Positions 1 through 8,561 of a stretch of DNA of 64,000 nucleotides are shown here, one piece after another. The notes below the pieces were generated by a model. That model searched no databases, had not been told where the DNA came from, and was given only the letters and a program-made list of their open reading frames with translations. The DNA comes from Ornithinimicrobium pratense (GTDB lineage: Bacteria > Actinomycetota > Actinomycetes > Actinomycetales > Dermatophilaceae), in contig NZ_CP044427.1 of assembly GCF_008843165.1 (NCBI RefSeq), forward strand, positions 372,001-436,000. The letters are read 5' to 3'. The position numbers and the translations under genes were made by a program. How positions within the stretch are numbered: position 1 is the stretch's first letter; every line of letters starts with the position of its first letter.

Positions 1-267
1 GTGCCCGACCTCACCGTGCTGCTCGACGTGAGCGCCCGCGAGGGTCGGGCCCGCCGCGGAGAGGTGCACGACCGGCTGGAGCGGGAGGCCGACGACTTCC
101 ACGACCGGGTCCGGCAGGGCTTCCTCGACCTCGCCGCCCGGGAGCCGGAGCGATACCTGGTGCTGGACGCCTCCCGGCCCGCGGCGGAGCTGGCCGGGCA
201 GATCCAGCAGCGGGTCGCAGAGCTATTGCAGCTGGGCGGGGCCGTGGCGCAGGAGGGTGCCGGGTGA
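1..267 (+). CDS. tmk: Thymidylate kinase, C-terminal part (5' end outside window)
   Basis: This is the last 88 residues of a dTMP kinase, which phosphorylates dTMP to dTDP for DNA synthesis. The fragment opens with the PDLTVLLDV strand, then an arginine-rich LID segment and a DRLEREADDFHDRVRQGFL helix, both typical of the family. The family is about 200-220 residues long and its P-loop lies upstream, so the gene is cut by the window edge and the GTG at base 1 should not be taken as a start. The stop overlaps the GTG of the next gene (GTGA). tmk-holB is a common pair in actinobacteria, both serving replication. Confidence 0.85.
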   Translation: MPDLTVLLDVSAREGRARRGEVHDRLEREADDFHDRVRQGFLDLAAREPERYLVLDASRPAAELAGQIQQRVAELLQLGGAVAQEGAG

Positions 268-1478
268 GCGTCTTTCACCAGCTGGTCGGTCAAGAGCGGG
301 TCGTCGGCACGCTGCAGCAGGCGGTCACGGTGCCCGGCGCGATGACGCACGCCTGGCTCTTCACCGGTCCACCGGGGTCTGGCCGCTCAGTCGCGGCCCG
401 GACCTTTGCGGCCGCCCTGCAGTGCGAGGCGCAGGGGGCAGCTCCCGGTGGGACGGGTGAGGCTACTGGTCAGGCGCGGTCCGAGGGCCAGGCCGGTGGG
501 GCCGGATGCGGCGAGTGCCAGCCGTGCCGGATGGTCCTCGCCGGCAGCCACCCCGACGTGCGCGTGGTCGACACCGAGCAGACCTTCATCAAGGTCGACG
601 AGGCACGGGAGCTGGTCCTGGAGGCCCAGGCCCGGCCCAGTCTCGGCCGCTGGCGGGTGATCATCGTCGAGGACGCCGACCGGCTCAACGACTACTCGGC
701 CAACACCCTGCTGAAGTCCCTGGAGGAGCCGACCGCCCGGACGGTGTGGATGCTGTGCGCGCCGACGCTGGAGGACGTGCTCGTCACGATCCGGTCCCGG
801 TGCCGGCACGTGCGGCTGGGGACGCCCCCGGCGGCTGCCGTCGCCGACCTGCTGGTCCGCCGGGATGGCGTCGACCCGTCCATGGCCCACTATGCCGCCC
901 GCGCTGCGCAGAGCCACATCGGCATCGCCCGGCGACTGGCCACCGACGAGCACGCCCGCGCCCGCCGACGCGAGATCGTCGCGATCCCGCTGACCCTGCG
1001 TTCCCTCGGGGATGCGCTGCGGGCGGCGGCCGACCTCGTCCAGGAAGCCGGCGAAGGAGCCCGGGCAACCTCTGAGGACTACGCCGAGCAACAGCGGCGC
1101 TCGCTGCTCGAGCAGGTCGGGGCCGACCCGCTGGCGCGCACCCAGCCGCCGTCGGTGCGGGCGCACCTGCGCCGACTGGAGGACCGGCTCAAGGCGGAGG
1201 CCCGCCGTCAGCAGCACGACAGCATCGACGCCGCGCTGACCGACCTGGCCTCGGCCTACCGGGACGCCCTGGTCGTGGCTAGCGGTGCGCAGGTGGCCCA
1301 GGTGAACACGAGCGACCCGGACCAGATCGAGAAGCTGGCCCGCGCCATGACGCAGGAGGAGCTGCTGGGTGCGCTGGAGACGATCGGCCTGGCCCGCCAG
1401 CGCCTCATCGCCAACGGCTCGCCCCTGCTGGTCCTGGAGGCGATGATGATAGGCCTGACCCTGCCGCGCGGCTCGTGA
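264..1478 (+). CDS. holB: DNA polymerase III subunit delta prime
   Basis: Clamp-loader subunit of 404 residues that helps load the beta sliding clamp. The N-terminal AAA+ fold has a P-loop-like GPPGSGRS in which the usual lysine is arginine. This fits delta prime, which does not hydrolyse ATP. A zinc module with cysteines in CGECQPC follows near residues 85-90, then an SRC sensor motif in TIRSRCRHVRL, and a helical C-terminal half. The GTG start overlaps the tmk stop, so the two are probably translationally coupled. Length and motifs are normal for high-GC Gram-positive homologues. Confidence 0.92.
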   Translation: MSVFHQLVGQERVVGTLQQAVTVPGAMTHAWLFTGPPGSGRSVAARTFAAALQCEAQGAAPGGTGEATGQARSEGQAGGAGCGECQPCRMVLAGSHPDVRVVDTEQTFIKVDEARELVLEAQARPSLGRWRVIIVEDADRLNDYSANTLLKSLEEPTARTVWMLCAPTLEDVLVTIRSRCRHVRLGTPPAAAVADLLVRRDGVDPSMAHYAARAAQSHIGIARRLATDEHARARRREIVAIPLTLRSLGDALRAAADLVQEAGEGARATSEDYAEQQRRSLLEQVGADPLARTQPPSVRAHLRRLEDRLKAEARRQQHDSIDAALTDLASAYRDALVVASGAQVAQVNTSDPDQIEKLARAMTQEELLGALETIGLARQRLIANGSPLLVLEAMMIGLTLPRGS

Positions 1479-1513
1479 GCCGACCCGTGGCCGACCACTT
1501 GGAAGGACGACAC

Positions 1514-3118
1514 GTGTCGAGACTGCATACCCCCCGCACCCGGCTGATCGCGGCCGCGGCGAGCCTGGCCCTGCTGGCGGGCTGCCAGCAGGGGGACGAC
1601 CCCGGGGACGCCAACCCGGACAGCACAAGCACCGATGAGGCCCAGGAGTCCGGACAGGCCGACGACGCGTCCACCTCGGCGGGGCCGGACGGCGCAGCGC
1701 CGCCGGTCGTCGAGGACGCCCCGGAAGGCCTGGAGGACTTCTACGGCCAGGACCTGGAGTGGAGCAGCTGCGAGGGCAGCTTCGAGTGCGCGGAGCTCGC
1801 GGTGCCGCTCGACTACCAGGACCCGGGCGGGGCCACCATCGAGCTGGCGCTGCTGCGCTCGCCGGCCGTCGGCCAGGCCCAGGGCTCGCTGGTGCTCAAC
1901 CCCGGTGGGCCCGGCGCCTCGGGGGTCGACTACGCGATGCTGGCGCCGATGGTGGTCTCTGCGCAGGTGCGCGAGGTCTACGACGCGGTCGGTTTCGACC
2001 CACGCGGCGTCGGCCGGTCCGCGCCGATCCAGTGCTTCACCGATGAGCAGATGGACACGCTGCTGGGCGCCGACCCCACGCCAGAGACCCCCGAGGAGCA
2101 AGAGGCTTCCCAGGAGCTGATGCAGGAGTTCGCCGCGGCCTGCGCGGAGAACGCACCGGACCTGGTGGGCCATGTCTCCACCGTTGAGGCCGCCCGGGAC
2201 ATGGACATCCTGCGCTCGGCCCTCGGCGATGACCAGCTGGCCTACCTCGGTGCCTCCTACGGCACCTTCCTGGGCACGACCTACTCCACCCTCTTCCCCG
2301 AGCGGGTGGGCCGTCTGGTGCTCGACGGCGCCATCGACCCCACGATCAGCGGGTTGGAGATGGGCCTGGGCCAGGCCGAGGGGTTCGAGCGCGCCACCCG
2401 GGCCTACGTCGAGGACTGCGTCGCGGGCGGCGACTGCCCGCTCGGCGACGACGTGGAGGCCGCGATGGCGGCCATCCCGGACTTCCTCGACGAGCTCGAC
2501 GCCAACCCCCTGCCGGTGCGCGGCGACGTGGTCGAGGAGCTCACCGAGGGGTGGGGGATGTACGGCATCATCGTGGCGATGTACGACCAGGCCGGCTGGC
2601 CCATCCTGTCCCAGGCGTTCGCGCAGGCTCAGCAGGGCGACGGGACGATGATGATGTTCCTGGCCAACCTCTACGCCTCGCGCAGCAGCGACGGCAGCTA
2701 CGACGGAAACGGCATGCAGGCCATCTACGCCGTCAACTGCCTCGACCGGCCGGCCGGGGAGGAGGAGGACCTGGACCGCGAGAGTGTGCTGGAGCAGTTC
2801 GAGCAGGTCTCCCCGAGCTGGGGCCGTTATCTGGCGGGCGAGGGGGCCTGCCAGTACTGGCCGGCGCAGGCCCAGGAGACGATCGAGGACTACTCCGCCG
2901 CGGGTGCCGACCCGATCCTCGTCATCGGCACCACCCGTGACCCGGCGACCCCCTACGAGTGGGCGGTGAGCCTGGCCGACATCCTCGACCCCGGGGTGCT
3001 GATCTCCTACGACGGGGACGGCCACACCGCCTACGGACGCTCCAACGACTGCGTCCAGGACGCGGTCGACAGCTACCTCATCGAGGGCAGCGTTCCGGAG
3101 GACGGCCTGAGCTGCTGA
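1514..3118 (+). CDS. Secreted alpha/beta hydrolase lipoprotein, tripeptidyl-aminopeptidase-like
   Basis: Probable exported serine hydrolase of 534 residues. The GTG at 1514 is preferred because GGAAGGA precedes it and it gives a clean lipoprotein signal: RTR, a hydrophobic stretch, then LLAGC with the lipidated Cys24. A longer frame opens at 1475, but this would bury the signal peptide. An acidic Asp/Glu/Ser/Thr-rich linker follows. The hydrolase fold has an oxyanion motif NPGGPGASG, the nucleophile elbow GASYGT with Ser248, and a C-terminal DGDGHTAYG carrying the likely catalytic His. The architecture matches the actinobacterial SlpD/SlpE or TAP-like peptidases, which release short peptides from N-termini. 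Substrate is unknown. The gene lies close behind holB but is probably functionally unrelated. Confidence 0.82.
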   Translation: MSRLHTPRTRLIAAAASLALLAGCQQGDDPGDANPDSTSTDEAQESGQADDASTSAGPDGAAPPVVEDAPEGLEDFYGQDLEWSSCEGSFECAELAVPLDYQDPGGATIELALLRSPAVGQAQGSLVLNPGGPGASGVDYAMLAPMVVSAQVREVYDAVGFDPRGVGRSAPIQCFTDEQMDTLLGADPTPETPEEQEASQELMQEFAAACAENAPDLVGHVSTVEAARDMDILRSALGDDQLAYLGASYGTFLGTTYSTLFPERVGRLVLDGAIDPTISGLEMGLGQAEGFERATRAYVEDCVAGGDCPLGDDVEAAMAAIPDFLDELDANPLPVRGDVVEELTEGWGMYGIIVAMYDQAGWPILSQAFAQAQQGDGTMMMFLANLYASRSSDGSYDGNGMQAIYAVNCLDRPAGEEEDLDRESVLEQFEQVSPSWGRYLAGEGACQYWPAQAQETIEDYSAAGADPILVIGTTRDPATPYEWAVSLADILDPGVLISYDGDGHTAYGRSNDCVQDAVDSYLIEGSVPEDGLSC

Positions 3119-3123
3119 GCCGT

Positions 3124-3153
3124 TTGGGGCACTCCCCGGAGGTCGGGTATCCT
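3124..3153 (+). promoter_or_regulatory. Candidate promoter of tRNA-Thr
   Basis: TTGGGG (3124-3129) and TATCCT (3148-3153) are 18 bases apart, and the -10 hexamer ends 23 bases before the mature tRNA. This is the expected place for a vegetative sigma promoter. Confidence 0.45.
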
Positions 3154-3176
3154 CGTGTGGCTGCTCCGCGCAGCAC

Positions 3177-3250
3177 GCCGCCTTAGCTCAGTCGGCCAGA
3201 GCGATTCACTCGTAATGAATAGGTCAAGGGTTCGATTCCCTTAGGCGGCT
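3177..3250 (+). tRNA. tRNA-Thr, anticodon CGT
   Basis: A complete 74-base cloverleaf. The seven acceptor pairs GCCGCCT/AGGCGGC are perfect (3177-3183 with 3243-3249). The D stem is GCTC/GAGC, the anticodon stem ATTCA/TGAAT encloses CTCGTAA with anticodon CGT at 3211-3213, and the T stem is AAGGG/CCCTT around TTCGATT. The CGT anticodon reads ACG threonine codons. The discriminator base is T3250, and the following CCC shows that the CCA tail is not genome-encoded. A 17-bp hairpin follows within seven bases. Confidence 0.97.
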
Positions 3251-3256
3251 CCCACA

Positions 3257-3293
3257 CGAAAGCGCCCCAGGCCATCGGCCTGGGGCGCTTTCG
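3257..3293. terminator. Bidirectional hairpin terminator between tRNA-Thr and the DUF3352 gene
   Basis: A perfect 17-bp inverted repeat, CGAAAGCGCCCCAGGCC, an ATC loop, and its complement. It lies between the tRNA and a convergent gene and carries an A-run on one arm and a T-run on the other, so it can act in both directions. Confidence 0.85.
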
Positions 3294-3319
3294 GCGTTCT
3301 CAGCGCTGATGCCTTCCGG

Positions 3320-4843
3320 TCACTCCGGGTCGGCGACGAGGCGCAGCGTGAAGTGTCCGTCGCTGGCGTTCTCGTTGGTGCCCGAGATGCCGATCGCGCC
3401 CAGCTGCTCAAGGGCAGAGCGAGCGTTGGTGTCGGTGATCTCCGGCAGGTAGTACTCCTCGAAGGGGTTGACGTTGACGAACAGGACCATCTGGGCGTCG
3501 TCGGCGTCGGCCACCGCGGCGGTGAACAGCTCGTGGTCGCCCAGCGTGTCGCCGGAGCCGTCCGCCAGGGCGTCGACGTAGGCCTGGTCTCCACCCAGGG
3601 TCAACACACCGTCGTCCTCGCGCAGGGCCAGAACGCCTGCACCCAGACCGTTCTCGTTGAGCATGGTCTGCAACCGGTCGGTGTCGGTTGCGACCCGGTA
3701 GCCGATCGGCACGGCCGGCATACCGCTGTCGGTGGGGCTGACGTCCATGAACGCATCGATGATGCCCGGCCCGGCGGACAGCGACATCGAGTCGCCCAGG
3801 ATCATCTTGATGTCGTCCGGCAGGGAGAAGCCCTCTGCGGCGGCCTGCTGGGTGGCGTCCGCGACCTCCTCCGGGTTCTGCTCGGCGTAGTAGTCCCAGG
3901 CAGACTGGATCATCGCGGCGCCGTTGTCCATGGAGATGGCCACGGCGGTGTCGGCCGGCAGCTGGGTGACCAACGAGTCGACGTCGCTGTTCTCGGGGAT
4001 CGCCACGCCCTCCGCGCCCCGGACGACGCCGTGCAGCTCGATCGCGTCGGGAGTCAACCGCACGGTGGCGGCCGTGCGGCCGGCCACCTCGGGCATCTCG
4101 GAGTTGACCATGCCCCCGGTCATCGCCATAGCCGGGTTGGCGCCGGCGCCCAGCATGTCGTCCAACTCGGCGGTGTCCGCCCAGAACGCCATGATCCCTG
4201 CCTCGCCCAGGTCGTCCATGTCGGAGGAGAAGGTCTCGTTCTCGGCCAGGGTGCCCTCGGCGACGGCCGCCTGGACGGTCTGTTGCGCGTCCTGCTCGGT
4301 GAAGACGAGGTAGTCGCTCTCCAGCCAGTAGGCGATGTCGTCGTTGGCCTGGGTGCGCTCATCGAAGAAGGCCAGGGCGGCGTCCCCGTCCTGCACCTGC
4401 AGAGCGATCGTCACCACGGGTTCTTCACCCTCGCCCTGGGGCAGCAGGGCCAGGCCGGCGCGGTCTCCGAGCCAGGGCTCGATGTCGGTGGCGAAGTCAA
4501 TGTCCTCCGCCCCGTCGACCTCGTCCCGCAGCTGCGTCCAGGCCCACTCGCGCCACTGGCCCTCGCTGAACTGCTCGCGCAGCTCAGGGTCCAGCCCCTG
4601 GAAGAAGCGCACGGCGGAGATCTTCTGGCCCGCGTCGGGGTCCAGGTCCACCTGGGCGTAGACGGCGGCGCCGCCCGGAAGGACGCTAGCCGGGCGGTCC
4701 CCGCCGCCGCCCAGCATGGTGGCGGCGTAGGCGCCGCCGGTGATCAGGACGGCGGCGGCCACGCCACCGCCGATCAGCAGCCACGGCTTCTTGCCGCGGC
4801 TCTCGGCGAGGTCCCCGCCGGGGTTCTCGGTCACAGTCGTCAT
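3320..4843 (-). CDS. DUF3352 domain membrane-anchored protein
   Basis: A 507-residue protein of unknown function. The ATG at 4843 is chosen over one 36 bases upstream because AAGGGG lies just before it. Residues 1-19 are cytoplasmic, residues 20-43 form one hydrophobic segment (KPWLLIGGGVAAAVLITGG), and the long remainder is extracytoplasmic and acidic. The sequence (LPGGAAVYAQVDLDPDAGQK, later FVNVNPFEEYYLP) resembles the DUF3352 family of actinobacteria, which has no established role. No catalytic motif is visible. The gene converges on tRNA-Thr and shares its terminator. About 230 bases separate it from ppa, and I recognise nothing in that gap. Confidence 0.75.
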   Translation of the reverse strand: MTTVTENPGGDLAESRGKKPWLLIGGGVAAAVLITGGAYAATMLGGGGDRPASVLPGGAAVYAQVDLDPDAGQKISAVRFFQGLDPELREQFSEGQWREWAWTQLRDEVDGAEDIDFATDIEPWLGDRAGLALLPQGEGEEPVVTIALQVQDGDAALAFFDERTQANDDIAYWLESDYLVFTEQDAQQTVQAAVAEGTLAENETFSSDMDDLGEAGIMAFWADTAELDDMLGAGANPAMAMTGGMVNSEMPEVAGRTAATVRLTPDAIELHGVVRGAEGVAIPENSDVDSLVTQLPADTAVAISMDNGAAMIQSAWDYYAEQNPEEVADATQQAAAEGFSLPDDIKMILGDSMSLSAGPGIIDAFMDVSPTDSGMPAVPIGYRVATDTDRLQTMLNENGLGAGVLALREDDGVLTLGGDQAYVDALADGSGDTLGDHELFTAAVADADDAQMVLFVNVNPFEEYYLPEITDTNARSALEQLGAIGISGTNENASDGHFTLRLVADPE

Positions 4844-5077
4844 GGTTTCCCCTTGTTCTCGTGCGGGCCGGATGCCCACGCTCGGAGCGCCGCGCCTCGC
4901 GGTTACCCCTGCACCATGGTAGTGGGTGCGGGCCCCGTGGGATGCAGCGGTGCTACGACGGCGGCCGGGCCGCCCCGGTTCCCGACGTCGTCGGCGAAGC
5001 CCAGAGCGGTGGGACGGGTTCTGGGATGGAACGCTGCCGGATGGCGGAGGGGCCAGGCCCGGCCGGGGAGATCGCGG

Positions 5078-5599
5078 TCAGTCGTGCTGAGGCATCGGCC
5101 AGCGCGCGGTGGACAGGCCTGCGTCCTTCGCCCTCTGCACGGCCTCGTGGTAGACCCGCTCGGCGTCCTCCTTGCCGGCCCAGTGCGCGCCCTCGACGGA
5201 CTTGCCCGGCTCCAGGTCCTTGTAGACCTCGAAGAAGTGCTGGATCTCCAGCCGGGTGTGGGTGCCGATGTCGTCCAGGTCCTGGATGGCCAGCTTGCGC
5301 GGGTCCTCGGCCGGGACGCAGATGATCTTGTCGTCACCACCGGCCTCGTCACGCATGTGGAACATGCCGATCGGGCGCGCAGCGACGAGGCACCCGGGCC
5401 AGGTCGGCTCGTCGAGCAGCACCAGCGCGTCCAGGGGGTCACCGTCCTCGCCGAGGGTGTCCTCGATGTAGCCGTAGTCCGCGGGGTAGCGGGTCGCGGT
5501 GAACAGCATGCGGTCCAGCCGGATACGACCGGTGGCGTGGTCCACCTCATACTTGTTGCGGCTGCCCTGCGGGATCTCGATCGTGACGTCGAACTGCAT
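5078..5599 (-). CDS. ppa: Inorganic pyrophosphatase
   Basis: Soluble family I pyrophosphatase of 173 residues. It hydrolyses PPi to two phosphates and so pulls nucleic acid and aminoacyl-tRNA synthesis forward. The N-terminus [19 protein letters not shown] and the metal-binding signature [15 protein letters not shown] (the D-x-D-P-x-D core) are diagnostic, and [12 protein letters not shown] is also conserved. The length is typical for bacteria. It is divergently arranged with the carboxypeptidase gene at 5692, and the roughly 90 bases between them must hold both promoters. Confidence 0.96.
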   Translation of the reverse strand: MQFDVTIEIPQGSRNKYEVDHATGRIRLDRMLFTATRYPADYGYIEDTLGEDGDPLDALVLLDEPTWPGCLVAARPIGMFHMRDEAGGDDKIICVPAEDPRKLAIQDLDDIGTHTRLEIQHFFEVYKDLEPGKSVEGAHWAGKEDAERVYHEAVQRAKDAGLSTARWPMPQHD

Positions 5600-5691
5600 C
5601 GGTGCTCTCTTATCTGTTGCACGTGGAACGGCTTAGGCTCGGACCCCAGTGTCCCCCATCGCGGGGCACGGGTGCCATCTGGAGGTCAAGA

Positions 5692-7269
5692 ATGAGGTAT
5701 GTGGTCACCTCCGCCGTCGTCGGCACCCTCCTGTTCGGGGCGGTCCAGGGGGGCGGGGCGGTCGCGTCGACCGACGGGACGACCGCCGAGCCGGTCGTGT
5801 CCACGCAGGCGCCAGCCGGGCCAGAGACGACCACCGCGGCCGACGTGCGTCCGCGACCCAACGCCTTCGTTGACCCGCTTGGGGATGTGCGTGGCGGCCC
5901 GGTGCCTGAGCGTGGTCCCCTGGCCCAGCAGATCTCCGAAGAGCTGGACAGCCGCTGGCTGGGCCCCAGCAACCGCCGCAGCATCGCGATCCGCGACGCG
6001 CTGACCGGCGAGAGCCTCGCCGACCGGCACTCCGGGCGACCGGTGACACCGGCCTCCACGACCAAGCTGCTCTCGGCCGCGGCCATCGTCACCGCGCTGG
6101 ACCCGGCTACGACCTTCACCACGCGCGTCGTCGCGGGGGAGCGGCCGGGGGACGTGGTCATCGTGGCCGGCGGGGACATGCTGCTCGCCGACGGCGAGGG
6201 TGACCCGGAGGCAGTAGCCGGGCACGCCGGCATCGGCGACCTCGCGGCACAGACCGCCGCGGCCCTGCGGGCCGGCGGGAGTGGTGTCGGGGACGTCGAC
6301 GAGGACGGTGACGAGGGGGACGGTGCCGAGGAGGACGGCGGGGAGGCGACCACCGGCCCCGGGACCGACGCAGTCGGCCCGGTCACCGTGAGTCTGGACC
6401 TCTCGCACGTGTCCGGACCGCACGCCCTGGAGACCTGGAGCGAGCACTGGGTCGCCGAGGGCTGGACCGGGCGGATCGTGCAGCTGGGGCGCGCCAGTGA
6501 CAGGGCCCTGCCGTTCAACCCTTCCCCGCGCCAGCCGGAGCAGGAGGTGGCCCGAGTTTTCCGCGAGGCGCTGGCCGACCAGGGCGTCGAGGTGGTCGGG
6601 GCCGACGCGGGTGACGAGGACGGCGGTGAGGACGGCGGGGAGGACGCCCGCGCGGAGGTGGTGACCGCGCCTGCGGGGGCCGTGGAGCTGGCCGCCGTCG
6701 AGTCCGCGGCCCTGCGAGACGTGCTGGCACTGGCGTCCGCGACGAGCGACAACGCGATGTTCGAGCAGCTGGCCCGCCAGGCGGCCGTCGCCGCCGGCCA
6801 CGGCCCCGACCAGGAGTCGGTCACCGCCTGGATCCGGGACACGATGACCGAGGACCTGGGCCTGGACCTGACCGGGATGCGGATCGCGGACGCGAGCGGG
6901 CTCTCCGACGGCACCCTGCTGTCGATGGAGGTGGTAGCCGAGGTGCTGGTGGCCGCTGCGGACGGCTCCCACCCGCACCTGCAGGAGGTGCTGGCCGCCG
7001 GCGGGCTGCCCATCGCCGGCTACACCGGCACTCTGGGCACCGGGATGCGCTTCCACCTGCCCGCCCACGCTCCGGCTGTCGGCAACGCCCGGGCCAAGAC
7101 CGGGACCCTGCCGGGCGTGACCGCGCTCGCCGGCACCGTGGTCACCGCGGAGGGCAGGCTGCTGGCGTTCGCCGTCGCGGCCGACGACATCGAGACCGGC
7201 TCGGCCGCGGTGGAGGCTGCATCCGTCCTCGATCAGATCGTCGCCCAGCTGGCCCGCTGCGGCTGCTGA
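5692..7269 (+). CDS. dacB: D-alanyl-D-alanine carboxypeptidase/endopeptidase, PBP4 class
   Basis: Class C penicillin-binding protein of 525 residues that trims or cleaves peptidoglycan stem peptides outside the membrane. The ATG at 5692 follows GGAGG and begins a signal peptide (MRYVVTSAVVGTLLFGAVQ). All three active-site motifs are visible: S122-T-T-K125, S352-D-N354 and K469-T-G. Two Asp/Glu/Gly-rich inserts, at about bases 6289-6355 and 6601-6657, interrupt the region between the first two motifs. They look like low-complexity expansions of GACGGCG-type units. Divergent from ppa. Confidence 0.9.
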   Translation: MRYVVTSAVVGTLLFGAVQGGGAVASTDGTTAEPVVSTQAPAGPETTTAADVRPRPNAFVDPLGDVRGGPVPERGPLAQQISEELDSRWLGPSNRRSIAIRDALTGESLADRHSGRPVTPASTTKLLSAAAIVTALDPATTFTTRVVAGERPGDVVIVAGGDMLLADGEGDPEAVAGHAGIGDLAAQTAAALRAGGSGVGDVDEDGDEGDGAEEDGGEATTGPGTDAVGPVTVSLDLSHVSGPHALETWSEHWVAEGWTGRIVQLGRASDRALPFNPSPRQPEQEVARVFREALADQGVEVVGADAGDEDGGEDGGEDARAEVVTAPAGAVELAAVESAALRDVLALASATSDNAMFEQLARQAAVAAGHGPDQESVTAWIRDTMTEDLGLDLTGMRIADASGLSDGTLLSMEVVAEVLVAAADGSHPHLQEVLAAGGLPIAGYTGTLGTGMRFHLPAHAPAVGNARAKTGTLPGVTALAGTVVTAEGRLLAFAVAADDIETGSAAVEAASVLDQIVAQLARCGC

Positions 7270-7328
7270 CCCTCGAGGGCAAGACGGCGGCCCCGCCGCC
7301 CGAGTCGCCAGCTTGCGGCGGCACGGCA

Positions 7329-7334
7329 TACCGT
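7329..7334 (+). promoter_or_regulatory. Candidate -10 element, leaderless start of the DUF2342 gene
   Basis: TACCGT lies six bases before the ATG at 7341. This spacing puts the transcription start at or next to the start codon. Confidence 0.45.
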
Positions 7335-7340
7335 CGAGGC

Positions 7341-8474
7341 ATGACCGAGCCCACGGTGACCTCCGCCCATCCCGAGCCCACGGACGTGTCCGGCAGCGCG
7401 CTGGTCGACTGGGACTTCGCCGCAGCCGCCGCCAGCCGGCTGGCCCCGCCCGGGCCCAAGGCCGACCGTCGGGAGATCACCCAGCTCGTCGACGAGCTGC
7501 GGCAGGCCGGAGAGCGCGCGGTGGACCTGGTGGCCCGGACCGCCCGCCTGGAGACCCCGCCCGGGGCACCACCCGCGCTCATCGTGGACCGGGCCGGGTG
7601 GATCCGGACCAATGCGGCGTCGATGGGGGCCATGCTCGCCCCGGTCCTGGACGAGGTGGTGGCCCGGAAGCGGGCGGCTGACCGGGAGAGGGCCGAACGA
7701 GCTGGTCGCGCGCTGCCTGACCTGGGCGCCGCCTCGCAGGCGATCTCGGGCAAGGTCACCGGCACCGAGGTAGCGGGGATCCTGTCCTGGGTCTCGACCA
7801 AGGTGCTAGGGCAGTACGACCTCGCGCCGCAGGGGACCCCGAGGTTGCTGTTCGTCGCACCCAACATCCTGGCGGCGGAGCGCGAGCTCAAGGTGGATCC
7901 CTCGGACTTCCGGCTCTGGGTGGCGCTGCACGAGGAGACCCACCGGGTGCAGTTCACCGCGGTGCCGTGGCTGCGTGAGCACCTGATCGCCGAGGCGCGC
8001 TCGATCGGCAGCCAGGTGCTGCCCGAGCCGGAGAACATGGGCCAGCGGATGGTCGAGATCGTCAGCAAGCTGCCCGGCGTGCTGCGGGGGGAGGAGGACA
8101 TCACCCAGATCGTCGCCACTCCGGAGCAGCGGGCCCGGCTGGCCGAGGTCACCGCGGTGATGTCGCTGCTGGAGGGCCACGCCGACGTGATCATGGACGA
8201 GGTGGGGCCCAGCGTGATCCCCAGCGTGAAGGAGATCCGCCGCAAGTTCACCCAGCGGCGCAAGGGCGCCGGCAACGTGGACAAGTTGCTGCGCCGCCTG
8301 CTGGGGATGGACGCCAAGATGCGGCAGTACCACGACGGCGCCATCTTCGTCCGGGCCGTGATCGACGCCGTAGGGATGGAGGGTTTTAATCAGGTCTGGA
8401 GCTCGGCCGAGGCTCTCCCCCGGGCGGCGGAGATCCCCGACCCGCAGGCCTGGGTGGCGCGAGTCCACGGCTGA
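7341..8474 (+). CDS. Zinc-dependent metalloprotease-like protein, DUF2342 (F420-biosynthesis-associated family)
   Basis: A 377-residue member of a family known in annotations as 'coenzyme F420 biosynthesis associated uncharacterised protein' or DUF2342. A zincin HExxH signature, HEETH, lies near residue 197 within WVALHEETHRVQF, and a glutamate-rich helix MSLLEGHADVIMDEV further on could supply the third ligand. No signal peptide is present, so it should act in the cytoplasm. The true substrate and any link to F420 are unproven. The gene order dacB - DUF2342 - tilS - hpt - ftsH is conserved in actinobacteria. Confidence 0.82.
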   Translation: MTEPTVTSAHPEPTDVSGSALVDWDFAAAAASRLAPPGPKADRREITQLVDELRQAGERAVDLVARTARLETPPGAPPALIVDRAGWIRTNAASMGAMLAPVLDEVVARKRAADRERAERAGRALPDLGAASQAISGKVTGTEVAGILSWVSTKVLGQYDLAPQGTPRLLFVAPNILAAERELKVDPSDFRLWVALHEETHRVQFTAVPWLREHLIAEARSIGSQVLPEPENMGQRMVEIVSKLPGVLRGEEDITQIVATPEQRARLAEVTAVMSLLEGHADVIMDEVGPSVIPSVKEIRRKFTQRRKGAGNVDKLLRRLLGMDAKMRQYHDGAIFVRAVIDAVGMEGFNQVWSSAEALPRAAEIPDPQAWVARVHG

Positions 8475-8480
8475 CCTTCT

Positions 8481-8545
8481 CCCGACAGAACACGCCAGAA
8501 GGCCCGAGAGAACACGCGCGAGGCTCGACAGAACACGTCGACGAC
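8481..8545 (-). repeat. 22-bp-period repeat array 1, three units (intergenic, upstream of tilS)
   Basis: Three copies of a 14-base core at 8481-8494, 8503-8516 and 8524-8537. Read on the minus strand they are CGTGTTCTGTCGGG, CGTGTTCTCTCGGG and CGTGTTCTGTCGAG. Cores start 22 and 21 bases apart, and the 7-8 bases between them are not conserved. The array fills nearly the whole interval between the DUF2342 stop and the tilS promoter. Confidence 0.9.
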
Positions 8546-8549
8546 GTCC

Positions 8550-8555
8550 TAGGCT
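8550..8555 (+). promoter_or_regulatory. Candidate -10 element, leaderless start of tilS
   Basis: TAGGCT lies six bases before the ATG at 8562 and directly downstream of repeat array 1, which would therefore cover the -35 and upstream region. Confidence 0.5.
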
Positions 8556-8561
8556 CGGGCC

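Noticed and set aside
1256..3025. A 589-codon minus-strand frame opposite the hydrolase gene
   Set aside because: The plus-strand protein has a lipobox and a full catalytic set. The antisense product is repetitive and featureless.
3353..5695. A 780-codon plus-strand frame across the DUF3352 and ppa genes
   Set aside because: It runs antisense to two well-supported genes and shows no recognisable motif.
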